Assembly: GCA_023078555.1 (NCBI GenBank)
Contig: CM041198.1
Coordinates: forward strand, 5,284,354-5,348,353
DNA from: Ulva prolifera
Lineage: Eukaryota; Chlorophyta; Ulvophyceae; Ulvales; Ulvaceae
Reading direction: 5' to 3'
Length of the DNA stretch: 64,000 nt
Of the stretch, positions 22,769-40,856 are shown piece after piece (position 1 is the stretch's first letter; each line of letters starts with the position of its first letter). Under the pieces are notes generated by a model, which was given only the letters and a program-made list of their open reading frames with translations, had not been told where the DNA came from and did not search any database. Position numbers and translations under genes: made by a program.

Positions 22769-23623
22769 CATAAATACATACATGTGTGCAAGACACGAAC
22801 AGCGCATAAAAATTTAATAGCATGCATAAATTTAAATGTTGTTGGCCATTGCCTCAGGTGTGCAATTACACAGTCAACCATGTCATAGTCTTTCCGCAAC
22901 TTCTGAAAACTTTTCGAAGATGGGAACATTCTCTGACAGTCCAATTGGATCCAATCACAGTTGAAATACGCCGGCGGGTGGCTCATGCATAGCTCATGTG
23001 CATGCACATCGGCAGCACATCGATCGTCCGATCGGACGCGGAATTTGATATCGGCGACGATCTGGCCATGGCTGTGCAAGTACTCGCGGTGGTGGCTCAC
23101 GACTTGTGAGACTTCTACGTCACCGCGGTGCGCCGATGCGCATGACCACCGCATGTATGGGTTATAATCAGGGTTATAATTACAAGACCACCGTATGTGG
23201 CTTGCGGTGCACCGGAACGCGGCAGGACATTGGTGATATTGTTCTTTCTGGGCCCCAGCACGCAATGGCACCTGCCCCGAAAGTGAGCATGGCGCTGCAG
23301 CGTGCACGATAAAATCAGCGCAAACACCCGGCTGCTGTGAATTGCCGTCGTGAGCATAAGAACAGAGGTACGCTGACCGGCACGACGGTACTGCAGTTGC
23401 AATTGCAATTTGGCCGCAATTACGGCCATGCTCAATAGTGCGCCTGGAGCTTGATTGCACATAGCCTGCAAATACACATTATATGCTGTATGTGAAAGTT
23501 TTAGCCGCGTTTCGCAGTCAGACAAGAAGTTCCGCGCAGCGTCAGCGTCCTGAAATTCGATCGGAACTAGTTTTCTGATACTCTGGGAGCTTCTTCAGCG
23601 CTTGAGCCCTCGATCGCCCGACT
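22769..23623. other. Upstream region of kinesin K2
   Basis: The last about 660 bases share blocks with the upstream regions of K1 and K3, for example the ATATGTGGCTTGCGGTGCA-like word and GGGAGCTTCTTCAGC before the ATG. A small GGGTTATAAT duplication at 23158-23180 is private to this copy. No other feature is seen. Confidence 0.5.
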
Positions 23624-30193
<6,570 letters not shown>

Positions 30194-32267
30194 AGAACAT
30201 GGCGACATCGTGAACATGATGACATTGGGGGCAGCAGCTGCAGATCGCAAGAGCATGCACCGATGTAGGCAAGGGAGGGGTGGTTCTGGGTGTGGAGGGC
30301 CGGGGGCTGGGGGGTCCCTCGGGTTGCCCCGTATGTCTGTGTGGACTGGGGTTTTGCCGCTCTCCCTGCGTGCAATTTGGGGCAGTGGTGCCCCTGAGTA
30401 ATCTGGGGCCTCCGTGTGGGTGGGTGTGTGTGTGCCACCACACATCGGGGAATGACAGCTGGACAGCCGCCTGGGGTGCTGGCATGGGAGGTGTGCCGTG
30501 GTGAAGTGAAGCTCACATGGGCCACAGTATGTGCAAGAACCTGTCCATTGGCCGTGGTGCCTCTGCGCAGAGCCCTGAATGAGAATGCACAGCTGGGTGC
30601 CGTGGTCCGCCGTTGTCGATGAACTGAGGGAGTAGTGTCAGGCAGGAATGGGCAGCAAAAATCTCAGTCTCACGTGCTACCAGTGACCTGTGGAGGCACG
30701 GGTGAGTCATCCCTCAGGTCTTCAGATGGAACATCATTGTGGGTGGCTGCTGCAAACAATGAGACGGCGAAGCTGGCTGGTAGTATGATCAGTAGCAGTG
30801 CCTCCATGATGAATGGTGAGGTTGAAAGCAATGCCGACTGGGTGCTGGTCTATGGTTTACTGCCTTTCATGGCCATGCATTGTGGGTTGTTGGCAAATCT
30901 GCCCTGCTCGTAAATTGGTCGACATACATGATCAATGTACCTGAGGCTGATATGCATGAAAGACAATGTTTCAGTCGGATCTGCAGTCCGTCAATGGAGC
31001 CTCATTATCACAACAGAATCGAAAACGGCAGCGGGCTCTATTTGTGCCTCTTTGAAGGAGACTCAAGCATGTAGGCCACGATCAGCTCTTTCTGCACGGC
31101 CTGATGCAGGTGCCTCACTACTTGGTGCAGTGCTGTGACAGAGAACCTACTTGCAGACAGCACATCTCAAGCTGGCATGCCCCGACAGGCAAATCAGGAG
31201 ATGTACATCGTCTCAATTTGCTTAGAGCCATAGCTGGTCAATATGATAGGAAAGGGCAGCTGCGCATTGACGCAGCTTGTACTCGAAACAAATGTAGCGA
31301 CCCCCAGGCTCAACCGCAGAACGATACAATGCGTTTCTGACTACAGCCAGCTGAGGCGCTACCGAGGAGGCGATTCAGCATATTTGCAGGAGAGGAAGAG
31401 CGTATGGCGTTTGCTGCTAAATCTTGCCTGAGGTGTGTCGCAAGACTCGACCCGGTCACCGTGCTTCAACAAGCTCTCAGAGCTTAGTCGCAGGCGATCA
31501 TTGCCGATGCTGATAGTGGAGTTGGCATGTATTTCCATTCCTGGTCAACGAAGAGCTGTTTCGAGGGATCGGTGTCAAGTCAGCATGCAGAGCCTGTACC
31601 AGGGTGCACTGCAGCGATGCCAAAGAGGATATCATTGCGCTACAACTCAGATGCGGTAGCACGCTACGTTGTCCTCAGGTGGCCTTTAAGCCGTATTTCA
31701 GGCACTATCAAGACTGCTGCTCCTAAATACAAAATCTATGCGACCGTGTACGAGGATTCGGAAGGGCCTCGAGCCCTACGCCTCGTCACAAGTCAGATTA
31801 GATTACACTGTGCAGTCACTCGCACTTCTTACTCCATGCTTGTGAAACTTTTGCGATACGGATATGCGCGACCACCATATGTGGCTTGCGGTGCATCGGC
31901 CCGTTGCTCGCCATTGTTGACATCATGATGAGGTCCAGCATACAGGCCGCAAAAGTGACGATGGCGCTGCATCACGCACGCGAAAAGCAGCGCATATTCT
32001 TCTCTGCCGTGAACAGTTGGTGTGATTATATCAGCAGAGGTACGTAGACCTGCACGTCTGAACGTCCACCGCAGCAGCTGCGGGCATGCTCACCAAAGCT
32101 TATGTAGCTTGATTCAACACAGTCTGCGGAAATAAAACTACATGCTGTCTGTCATGGTATCAGCTGCATTCAGCAACCAACACGTTCTCTGCGCAGTTCT
32201 GATCCTTGCAGCGCGCTGAAACTAGTGTTACTGGTATACGGGGAGCTTCTTCAGCCCTCTCCCAATA
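30194..32267. other. Intergenic DNA between K2 and K3
   Basis: No intact gene is seen. 30300-30450 is G-rich without a supportable frame. The stretch 30650-31210 is homologous to DNA upstream of K2. From about 31860 the sequence aligns with the upstream regions of K1 and K2 and should include the K3 promoter. Confidence 0.5.
30650..31000 (+). pseudogene. Relic of the GxWxVRF repeat-protein gene, upstream of K3
   Basis: DNA from 30650 to 30866 aligns with the last exon of the intact gene (6851-7047). Matches include the blocks for VLPVTCGG/VLSMSCGP, a DGTS/DGSY position and the end SNADWVLVYG versus GNDGGWVLVHG. The intervening frame has lost the conserved Trp/Phe strand residues and the stop has moved. 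It is a decayed paralogue. Confidence 0.55.
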
Positions 32268-35200
32268 ATGCCGCCAAGAAAAGCCAAGAGAGCCAATGTT
32301 AATAAGCCGGTTAACATATGGGACATTGCTCAGCTACCACTAGCGCCTCGTGGCAGCGTCAAGGTGTGAGAGCGTCTTGCTCAGCATTGCAAATTGTTTT
32401 ATCGCTGGCAAGGCACCAACTGCAGCAGTTTGAAGAATGGATACATACAGGTAGTAGCACGGCCTTGCCCTGTCGTTGACGTGATTAGCCTGGGTAAACG
32501 GAAAGCGCGAAGTGACGACGCTGTCGAGTTGTGCCAGGATGGCCAGGATCGTACAATACGCCTCAATATTCAAGATGGCCGGCATAAGTACGACAACCAA
32601 CATAAATACATAAACTGTGCGCTGGCTTGTTGCTTCTTATTGGTACGCCCATAATGCGTTTTCAGCTTGAAGCATGCATTTCAGATCGAAGGTCAGCAAC
32701 AAAAACATATTCAAACTGCCCTGGGTCGCCCCTCAGACCACTCAGGCAGAGATGTACGAGGTATTCAAATCCGTCGTGGACAAGTTCCTGGCCCTTCGAA
32801 GCTGTGACTGCGCTCTGCTGGCATATGGCGCAACAGGCTCGGGGAAAACGTTCAGTATGCAAGGCCCGAAAAGGGCATACTTGAAGGCTGTGGACGGCGT
32901 GGCACCCAACACGGTCGATGACACCGAAGGCCTCCTGCAGCGGTGTCTGCAACATATTTTCACAGTATGTGCATCTCACACTGTGCTGCCCCAATTGACT
33001 AATCATGCTGTGTGCCAGCCGATCGTACTGTGTGACCACTACCACACCGTCCGAAGTGACCGTTCCATAGCATGCAGCGCCCAAGCGACAATTGCACCAT
33101 ATCGGTATGTGCCGTCGAGATCTACAAGGAGAAAATCCGAGACCTGCTTGTTCCCGGGGCACGGTGGGACGACCCGGCCTGTGAGTGCGAAATCCTGTCT
33201 CTTCAAAACGCTGAAAACAACAAAAGGTGCAACACTGCGGACATCAAGATGATGGGCCAGGCGCAGCTCCGGCACAAGGACAAGTCGAAGCTGCGGGAAC
33301 TGAAGGTCGATGGTGTACACAAAGCGATGCACGCTCTGAGCGATGCTCTGCAGTCCCGCACCTGCAGAGAGACCAAGTGCGCCCTCCCCTGTGGCAGCGC
33401 TGTGCATGCAGCAGTACCATGCCTCTAGTCTTCTCAGCCTACATCACCCATGCTGTACTGTAAGTCAATGTTCCGGGTTGTTTGAGGTTGAGGGCGAATC
33501 TCTGCTGTCTTGTCATGATCGAATGTCCAGCAACCCAGGACTGCAGATGGGATCCGCTGCATCATGCCATGTTCGAATGCTTCCCCATGCCTCACTCGCT
33601 CGTTTTCACGGCCCCCGATTGCTCTCAACCCTGCTTTTCATTCCTCTGACGGGCCATGCTTGTATGTGCATCTGTGCTTCAATGTGAGGCCGGTTCGCTG
33701 TAGGAAGAATTCAGAGTCGAGCCGCAGCCACATGCTCATCGGCATCTCCCTGTGCGCACCGCCACTGCAGGCGCAGCTTGACGGCCGCGAGACGCAGGAG
33801 GTGTCCAAGACGGCCACGCTCTGGCTCGGTGACCTCTGTGGCGCCGAGGCGTACGACCAGGTGTGCACTCACGTGCCTGCACATGCATGCCCATCCCGCC
33901 CCCGCTGCAGTGCTTTGCAATGCCATGGCGGTCCATTCGCCATGGTCCAAGGCCGATGAATGATACGGTCATGGCTTTCTTGCCCGTCTCGGAGCCTTAG
34001 AGGAGGGCTTGTCATACGCCGGAGTGGATCGGGGCTGTGTCATAATGTGGTTTGGGGATGTTCCCCACGCAGAAGATCGCTTGGTCACACATGATGGTGA
34101 ATCGTAGCAGCAGCTGGGCGGCTTGCTGGTGGTGATGCAGTATAGGGAGCGCCATTGACCCGAGCGTGCGCTGTGTGCTGTGCAGGGTGCGAGTGTGCAG
34201 CAGCTCGCCGAGACGCGCTCCATCAACCAGTCGCTGCTGTCTTTCACCTCGTGCCTGCAGACGCTGTGGCGTAACCAGCAGCAGGGTGAGCGCGGCGTGC
34301 CGCCGGTGCGCGACTCGGCGCTGACGCGCGTGCTCGTGGACATCATGCGCGGCGTCGGCCACCTCGCGCTCTCGGTGCACTTCTCGCTGCGCGACGCCGA
34401 CGTCGAGAGCACGCGGCGCACGCTCAAGTTTGCCGAGCAGGTCGCGGAGCTGCGCTTCGAGGCCGGCCTGCGGCTGCAGCAGAGGGTGCAGCTGGACGGC
34501 GACGAGGCGCCGCCGGAGCAGGGGTTAGGGGTCCCGGACCTGGTGCGCCGCCTCAACTGCTGTGTGCACACATGTGTGTGGCCGTCTCTGTACGTCCGTG
34601 ACGGTGTATGCTTGCCCACGTTGCCTGAATCATCTGAATGTCACCCGCATCAGCGGGTGACGGGTGCCGCATGAGCCCGCCTCGACTGAACGGACGACGT
34701 CCGACTGCCATGGGCACTCGGTGTTAGAGTGCCAGGGCAGAGAACCAGCTCAAGCCGAGCCCACAGGCGGTCACGTGCAGGGAGCGTCGGTGCCAAACGA
34801 GCGGCGTGCGGTCGCGGAGCGCCAGGCCCGTGACCGCCAGAGGCTGCTGGAATACCCAGAGCTGCTGCGCCAGCGGGACCGGCTGCAGCAGGAGATTGTG
34901 CATCTGAAGGAGGCAGCGGTGGAGCGCGAGGGCGCCGCGTACGAGGAGGGCGTGCAGGCTGGCAGAGAGGTGCCCGCCCTTTCCTCGGACACCTGACATG
35001 CCTGCGCTGCCTGGATCTGCGGATCACTGCTTCTGCTTGCAATCCGTGGTAGCGTGCTTTGGTGCTCTGCCATGCCGTGGCCCGATTCCTTGTAGTCTGT
35101 ACCCTTGCACTGCCTGCTGCGCTGTGACGGGCCAGGGCCAGCACAGTGCAGAGTACGCGGGACGAGCTTGTCTACAGGGAAGAGTGGGGACCGCTCTCAA

Positions 35201-38200
35201 GTTGGCCCCTCCAGCAGAAGAACGCCGATTTCAAAGCACACAAGAGGTTGTGTAGGCGTGGTGGTGGTTGGGTACACCCTTGGCGCTGTGGGCCTGTACG
35301 CATTGAGCGGCCGGGTACACCCTTGGCGCTGTGGGCCTGTACGCATTGAGCGACCGGGTACACCCTTGGCGCTGTGGGCCTGTACGCATTGAGCGGCCGG
35401 GCGGACGTCTTGCCGCTGCGTGCTGTAGACTGGTAGTCATGCGTGCTGCTCCCATGGCGGTCCATGATGTCAAGGCTGACCATCGCCTTGGTGGCCAGCT
35501 TTCTCAGGATGTACTTTGTGCAGAGCATACCTAGGATACGTCAACAGACACCAACAGGGCCACAGGTCACGCGGCGCAGCCGGTCAAGCCGGTGTGTGAC
35601 AGGCGGGCGTGTTGCAGGAGGCAGAGGAGAAGCACGACTCCGGCGAGGCCGACGCGGAGCTGCTGGACCTTGCCAACCAGGACTGGGGGCAGCGGCTGGA
35701 GGAGGCCGTGCACGATGCCAAGCAGAAGATGCATGAGCAGATGTGCGCCCATGTCGAGGAGGTCCGCCTCCCCAGGCTCCCACGCTGTGTTCGCCCGCCC
35801 TGTTGTGCTGCGGTGCGCGACGGTGGTCTCTAGCCGTGCGCAGAACTGCAGTCTTGCAAAAGGGTGGGAAGTCCACTGGGCGGCTTGAACGCCGGCGAAG
35901 GGAATGTCTCGAGAGCCGCGCGGCTGCCTGTTGTTGCACTGCAAGCGTGCCACCAGTCTTGTGCTCCCGGGCGGCGGTGCCACAGTGGTGAGCGATTTGA
36001 CCGGCTGCCCCGAAACCTGCAGGTGACGCAGCGTGCGTACGAGCGGGAGTCGAAGCTGAACGCCAGCGTTGCGGAGCTGCGTGGGAAGCTGCGACGTGCT
36101 GGCCTGCTGGACAATCAGCCGCGCATGCAGCGCCGCACGCTCGTGCGCGCCTCGCGGCGGCAGGGCAGCGACTCGAGCAGCAGCGATTTAGGCAGCGGCG
36201 ACGAAGAGGCGGCCCGGCCCTCAACAGTTGAAGAGGAGGAGGAGGGGGCCACAGATGAGGGCCCGGCAGAGTCGGGAGGGGGCGCACCAGAGCACGGCAG
36301 CAGCGATGGGGACAGCGACGAGCACGGGGATCCTGTGCTTGTGGCCGCGGCGGGGGCGTCGCCGCAGGAGGTTGACAGCGGCGCGGCGGTGGGTGCTGTG
36401 CAGTCGCAGCGCGGCGGGGGCGCAGGGGGCAGCATCAGTGAAGTCGCGGGGGTGCACCGCGAGGGGTCAGTGAGCCCGGGCGCAGGGCGTGCGAGTGCTG
36501 GCGGCAGTGACGTGCCGGTGCGCTCTTCACTCGAGTTATTTGTGTTCAGCAGAGGCGAGTCCGCTCGGCATCGACCAGCGTGAAGCCAGCATGTGCCCCA
36601 GGCGACGCCGTCGTGCGCAACGTAGCGGGTGTTTTTGGGGAGCCCGTCCGCGTCGTAGGCGGCCCTCGCACCCGTGCATGATCCGCTTCTGAACTCGCAG
36701 GCCAAGGACTTTGCAACTGAGACCGAGACGCTGCGACGGGAGATGGAGACCGTCGCGCGGTGGCGCAAGGTGCAGGACGCCCTGGAGGCGGAGCGCCGCA
36801 GACGCGAGGCGCTGGAGGCCGAGGTCTCCGCGCTGCAGGCGAAGGTGCTGGGGCTGCAGCAGCAGAACTCCGCTCTGCAGGCTGGCCCAGGGGAGCCTGA
36901 GGGAGCCGGCCGGGAGCCGGCCGCTCCAGCATGTGAGCCCGCTCCCGGCGGCGGAGGGTCGGCGCAGGCTCTGGCCTGCCCGGACCCAGGCCTACAGGCC
37001 AGCGAGGTGGAACCCAGCGCGGACGAGCAGGTGCAGGACACGCGGCGGGCGATTGAGGCGTACTTGGCCGGTGACTCCAGCGAGCATGTACGCCGCAGCC
37101 TGGCCTGTGTCGTGAGTGCCTGCTGCGTGTCTGTTCACCTGTGCATTCCACGTCTTGTTGTGGCAGGCGTGTGCGCCCCAGAAGGCCGATGCCGTGGTGC
37201 CCCATGCATGTTGTTGTGCTTGAAGGGTACGCCGCACTTGGACCATGCATCAGAGCGCCATGTCACCCGATGTGATGGCTCCAGGGTGGGTGTGCTTCTA
37301 CTCCAGAGATAGTATGTCGCATGATCTGAGCGTCGCTGCTGCGGGTGTTCAGGAGGAGGATGCCTCACCAGAAGCTGAGATCTCGGAGTTGAGGTACGCG
37401 GCGATCCTCAAGGAGGCGCTGGCCGACGCCACCGACAGCGATGGAGACGGCGAAAACGGCAGCGGTGATGACGCAGACCCCGTGCCGGTCGCAGCACAGG
37501 CCTCTGACGCGGACGGCGCCGCGCCGGACGCCGGGAATGCCGACACCGCTGCAGCCGCCGCTGCAGAGGCTGGAGTGGAGCACGCTGCAGCCGATGTGCC
37601 AGACATATTGGATGTTAAAGAGATCTCCTTGGCGGCAGCGCCGCCCGGGGCGGTGTGCGAGGAGCCTTCATTGGATGCCGTGAATGTGTCCATCGCGCCG
37701 CCGCTGGAGGCACCTGCTTCTGAGCCTGAGGCTCCGCCGCCGCAGGGCGCAGGCTCTGCAGTGGCATGCAGCTCCGACGATGACGTAGCTGTGTCGGATA
37801 AACAGGTGGAGGATCTGCTGGCAGAGGTGGAGAGAGCGTGCAATGCGCCGCTGGGTGGGGGGCTGCCTGCACAGTCTCCGGCAGCGGGTGCCCCTGAGAA
37901 CACAGCTGCGGCTGCCACGGGGGAGGCAGCCGAAGCTGAAGAGCCGGCGCCGAAGGCCGCACCGCTGATCCACCGGACGACGCTTCAGAGCCTGCTCGCG
38001 GCGGTGCCTCTGCCCCGCGTGGCCGGTGGACTTGTCGACGTGCTGCCGGACACCGGGCGGCGGCTGGAGGCGGCGGAGGATCAGCCGCCACGGACGCGCC
38101 GTGGCGCACGGGGCGGTCGTGGGCGGCCACGTAGTGGCTGTGCAGCGGCGGCCGAGAAGCGGCCTGGCGTGGTGTCGCAGGAGACGACTGGGGATGAGAA

Positions 38201-38709
38201 CAAGGGCCAGCAGGTGCGCTAGCCGAGCCGTGGAGCTCGTTGTGCAGTGCGCACTGCTTTGAAGGCGGTATGGCAGGAGCTGGAAGTCGCTCGCTTCAGC
38301 TGCTTTGCCGGTTTGGAACCTGCATGTAGTGCTTGTTGGCTGTTGGCTGAGCATTGGCCTGCATGAGCCAATGGTCTATGTTGTCAGCTTTGCTTATGAG
38401 AGGCCCAGTCCAGCTGGTGCCATGACTCCGGAGGGAGGCTGTGTGCATGCTTGAGTCCCTGCCAAGCTCCCCCTGCATCGGCCCATGGTGCAGCATTCTG
38501 CTCGTCCAGTCATGGCCCCTGTCTTGTATGACTTGGACAAGCAACGTCCGTAAACCGTGCAGAGGTTGGAATCTGAGGCTTGTGCTTCTGTGCTGTAGGT
38601 GGGCAAGAAAGGCCGGGCGAAGCCACTGAGAAATAACCGTGCAGCCAAAGCTGCGAGTCCTGGTGATAACGCGCCAGTCACCAGAGCCCTGAGAAACAGG
38701 CGCAACTGA
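32268..38709 (+). CDS. Divergent kinesin-like protein K3 (longest paralogue, 1178 aa)
   Basis: Twelve exons keep frame: 32268-32363, 32451-32587, 32685-32964, 33078-33376, 33704-33860, 34186-34542, 34781-34969, 35618-35761, 36023-36517, 36701-37111, 37353-38213 and 38599-38709. The motor spans roughly residues 30-430. It has SVKVVARPCP, P-loop AYGATGSGKTFSM, EIYKEKIRDLL, intact switch I NSESSRSH, variant switch II GDLCGAEAYDQ, RDSALTR and TRRTLKFAEQVAELRF. Coiled-coil segments follow (LLRQRDRLQQEIVHLKEAAV; RWRKVQDALEAERRRREALE). Then come acidic Ser/Asp/Glu-rich spacers and a basic tail ending VTRALRNRRN. The N-terminal motor with a long C-terminal tail implies a plus-end type layout, but the family is too divergent to place. 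The first seven exons align with K1 and K2; the extra tail exons explain the length. Several donors are GTGCGC. Confidence 0.8.
35270..35398. repeat. Three tandem 43-bp units in K3 intron 7
   Basis: The unit begins GGGTACACCCTTGGCGCTGT and ends GCATTGAGCGGCC. Three nearly identical copies stand head to tail, with one substitution in the second. They are absent from K1 and K2. Confidence 0.9.
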
Positions 38710-39668
38710 TGGATGTGATTGCTGTTGTGGGCCCAGAAGCTGCACATGGCCAAAGGGTGGACTTCAGTTGACGTGTTGCCACCTGCTGAACTTCTGTGTA
38801 TTGTGTATGTTTTTTACTGAACGTGTCATTCCAAGTCGTGTGTTGTGCTATGCATTGTGGAATTGTGTCCATGTGTGTGAGGCCTGTCCCCGTTCGATGT
38901 TGATATGTCAATGTGGATCATGCATCCCGGTGGCACATGAGTGAGTGATCGATAGTTGCCAGCAAGTCGGTGCAAGAGACATGTGGTGATGAGCCGCCTG
39001 CTGTTCAAATGCTCAGCCAGGTACATGTAACGAGGCTTGCAGTGCAAAGACCTGCTGTCGCTTCAGGGGTCACTGCCGAGTGATCTGCTGATTGGTACTC
39101 TATCAGAAATCAGACATTACCATGCGGCCCAGGCATGCAACGTAGTGCGTAGCCATGTCATGTACATGGTGGTGATCACCGTTGAAGAGGATCATATCTG
39201 TCTTGTTGTGTTTACAAACTGTCCAAAGTCTGACATAGTACAAGATCTTTTATTATGACCAGTATCATAGCGCTAATACGCAACTTGCAGCCCTCAGTGT
39301 ACAACTCCCGTTGTATCAGTAGGCAGTCAACCTCAGTAGGTCGAGGTCTGACATGTCAGCCTCTACAACCGTGCAGTTCAGAGGCCGGCTGGACCGAGGA
39401 CATGTCAGCACCAGCCGCCTCATCAAGTATGGGGAAGTGAACATGCAGTCAGAGCGTAGCTGCACTGGGGGTGGATCTCATATGTGACGCACGGTATCAT
39501 TGGGGTTTGCAGTATGGTCGGATCACGTTTCAATTCAATATGTAGGGAATATCATATCAGTACCATAAAAACGACGGATTCAGAACAAGACATCTATCTA
39601 GCCCATAGCTACAGCAGAGAGGATATACTGTGGCAGGTCTGGTCTATTGGAAAAATATTCGCAACAGC
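38710..39668. other. Intergenic region between convergent K3 and RPC11
   Basis: About 960 bp with no supportable frame. It should hold both 3' untranslated regions. A TTTACA word at about 39210 (TGTAAA on the minus strand) could be the RPC11 poly(A) signal. Confidence 0.4.
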
Positions 39669-40355
39669 CTATCCCTCACGCCACCTGGTTTTGCACCTGG
39701 TGCACCGGTAAAAGATCGTCGCTGGCTCATCTGCTGATCTAGTTTGTATTTCCATGAAGTAGGCTTCGTTATTGTCGCACTCCGTGCATTTGGCTGCATG
39801 AAAATGATCTTGATCATGCATCAGAGTGAAGTAGCGGCAGGCGCAGAGCATTGTGCAAGTCGGGCGAGGCCAACACGGACCATTTGTAGCCTGAGAAGGC
39901 CATTGCAGCTTCACATTCCTCACGAAGACAAGAGAATATCTAGTAGCAACACCACGAGCACTGCATGAGGGTTAACGTACCTTCTCCCTTTTGTGCGTTC
40001 GCCCATGCTTCTTCTTGCCCCAGCACATCATCCACTTCTTTCAACTTTGGTGGAAGCTTCAGGCTGATCTGCGGCGGTTTGCTACAGAATGAGATATGAT
40101 ATGATTAGACAACACAAGATGATCGCGTTGCATGATTTGAATGGCTAGCCCACCTTGTTCCTCACTTCATACTTATAATTGCATGCTGGGCACCACAGCT
40201 GCGTTGCTCTGGCGCCCAAGTCAACTGCATGATGTGAGAAGTCAGTGTCAATCTATTGGATCATGCTGCACAGAATCTTGGGCCGATAGGAAATTATGAA
40301 TGACCACCGTACTTTGAAGCAGGCTGCCATCGTTTGGGCAGAACGTCAACGCCAT
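39669..40355 (-). CDS. NRPC11: RNA polymerase III subunit RPC11/POLR3K (108 aa)
   Basis: Four exons join in frame: 40355-40313, 40224-40154, 40068-39981 and 39793-39669. The product is 108 residues, the length I recall for the human protein. The N-terminal zinc ribbon has FCPNDGSLL and LWCPACNYKYEV. The linker PKLKEVDDVLGQEEAW is the family hallmark. The C-terminal TFIIS-like ribbon has KCTEC, YFMEIQTRSADEPATIFYRC and CKTRW, with the acidic DE pair of the RNA-cleavage hairpin intact. In polymerase III this subunit supports transcript cleavage, termination and reinitiation in the nucleus. A decayed copy of the last exon lies at 19915-20110, showing that this locus was part of the kinesin duplication. 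Confidence 0.93.
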
Positions 40356-40594
40356 GAACGCAGGTATAGTATTGCAACGTGAATGCCATGATAACGCAGC
40401 ACTTGCGCTGTCTCAGTAGCAGCAGGTTGCGATTGTAACACTGCTCATCTTGATCGAAGTGAAATGATCGATGCCTTACTCGGCAATTTGTTCCTGTAGA
40501 CACCCGCTAGAAGAGCGTGTCTGGACTGCCTCTGCTGCAGCACAGGCAAGCGCAGCGATCGCGAACCTTCTCTCGTCCCTGGCCGTCCTTGACT

Positions 40595-40856
40595 TCAATT
40601 CATGAAGCTCCGCCCTGCTACCGATGCGCAAATTTCCGTCCAGCCCTGCGCCTTGCTCTGTAATTTCTCATCTTTCATGCTGTAGCACGTCTCTAGGTCT
40701 TTAAAGCTACCGTCAACTGTCTTGACGTTACCAAACACGATGATAGGCAGTATTTTAATTGTTGCATCGTTTGCAGCATATGTTGCGGCAACAGTCATCT
40801 TCAGCATCTGTAAGCGTTCCTCTGAAGTGCAAGTACCGTCGAAAGCTTGTGTGAAG
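40595..40856 (-). CDS. Hypothetical terminal exon, unrecognised
   Basis: After a CATAGCAG acceptor an open frame of about 85 codons runs to a stop at 40595. It has ordinary composition, including TSEERLQMLKMTVAATYA, KILPIIVFGNVKTVDG and LETCYSMKDEKLQ. Low-complexity bias does not explain it, which suggests a real 3' exon, but I recognise no domain and found no partner exon upstream. It ends 240 bases from the RPC11 start, on the same strand. Confidence 0.3.

Noticed and set aside
22138-23460. 440-codon minus-strand frame across a mobile element and the K2 upstream region
   Set aside because: It crosses element borders and duplicated non-coding DNA, has Gly/Val/Trp-rich composition from the C-rich strand, and matches no family.
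32268-33376. Reading straight through the kinesin introns without splicing
   Set aside because: Frames break at each intron. The GT/AG borders are shared by all three paralogues and joining them restores motor motifs.
35270-35398. Coding repeat in a kinesin tail
   Set aside because: The 43-bp period is not a multiple of three and the block lies between well-supported exons 7 and 8, so it is intronic.
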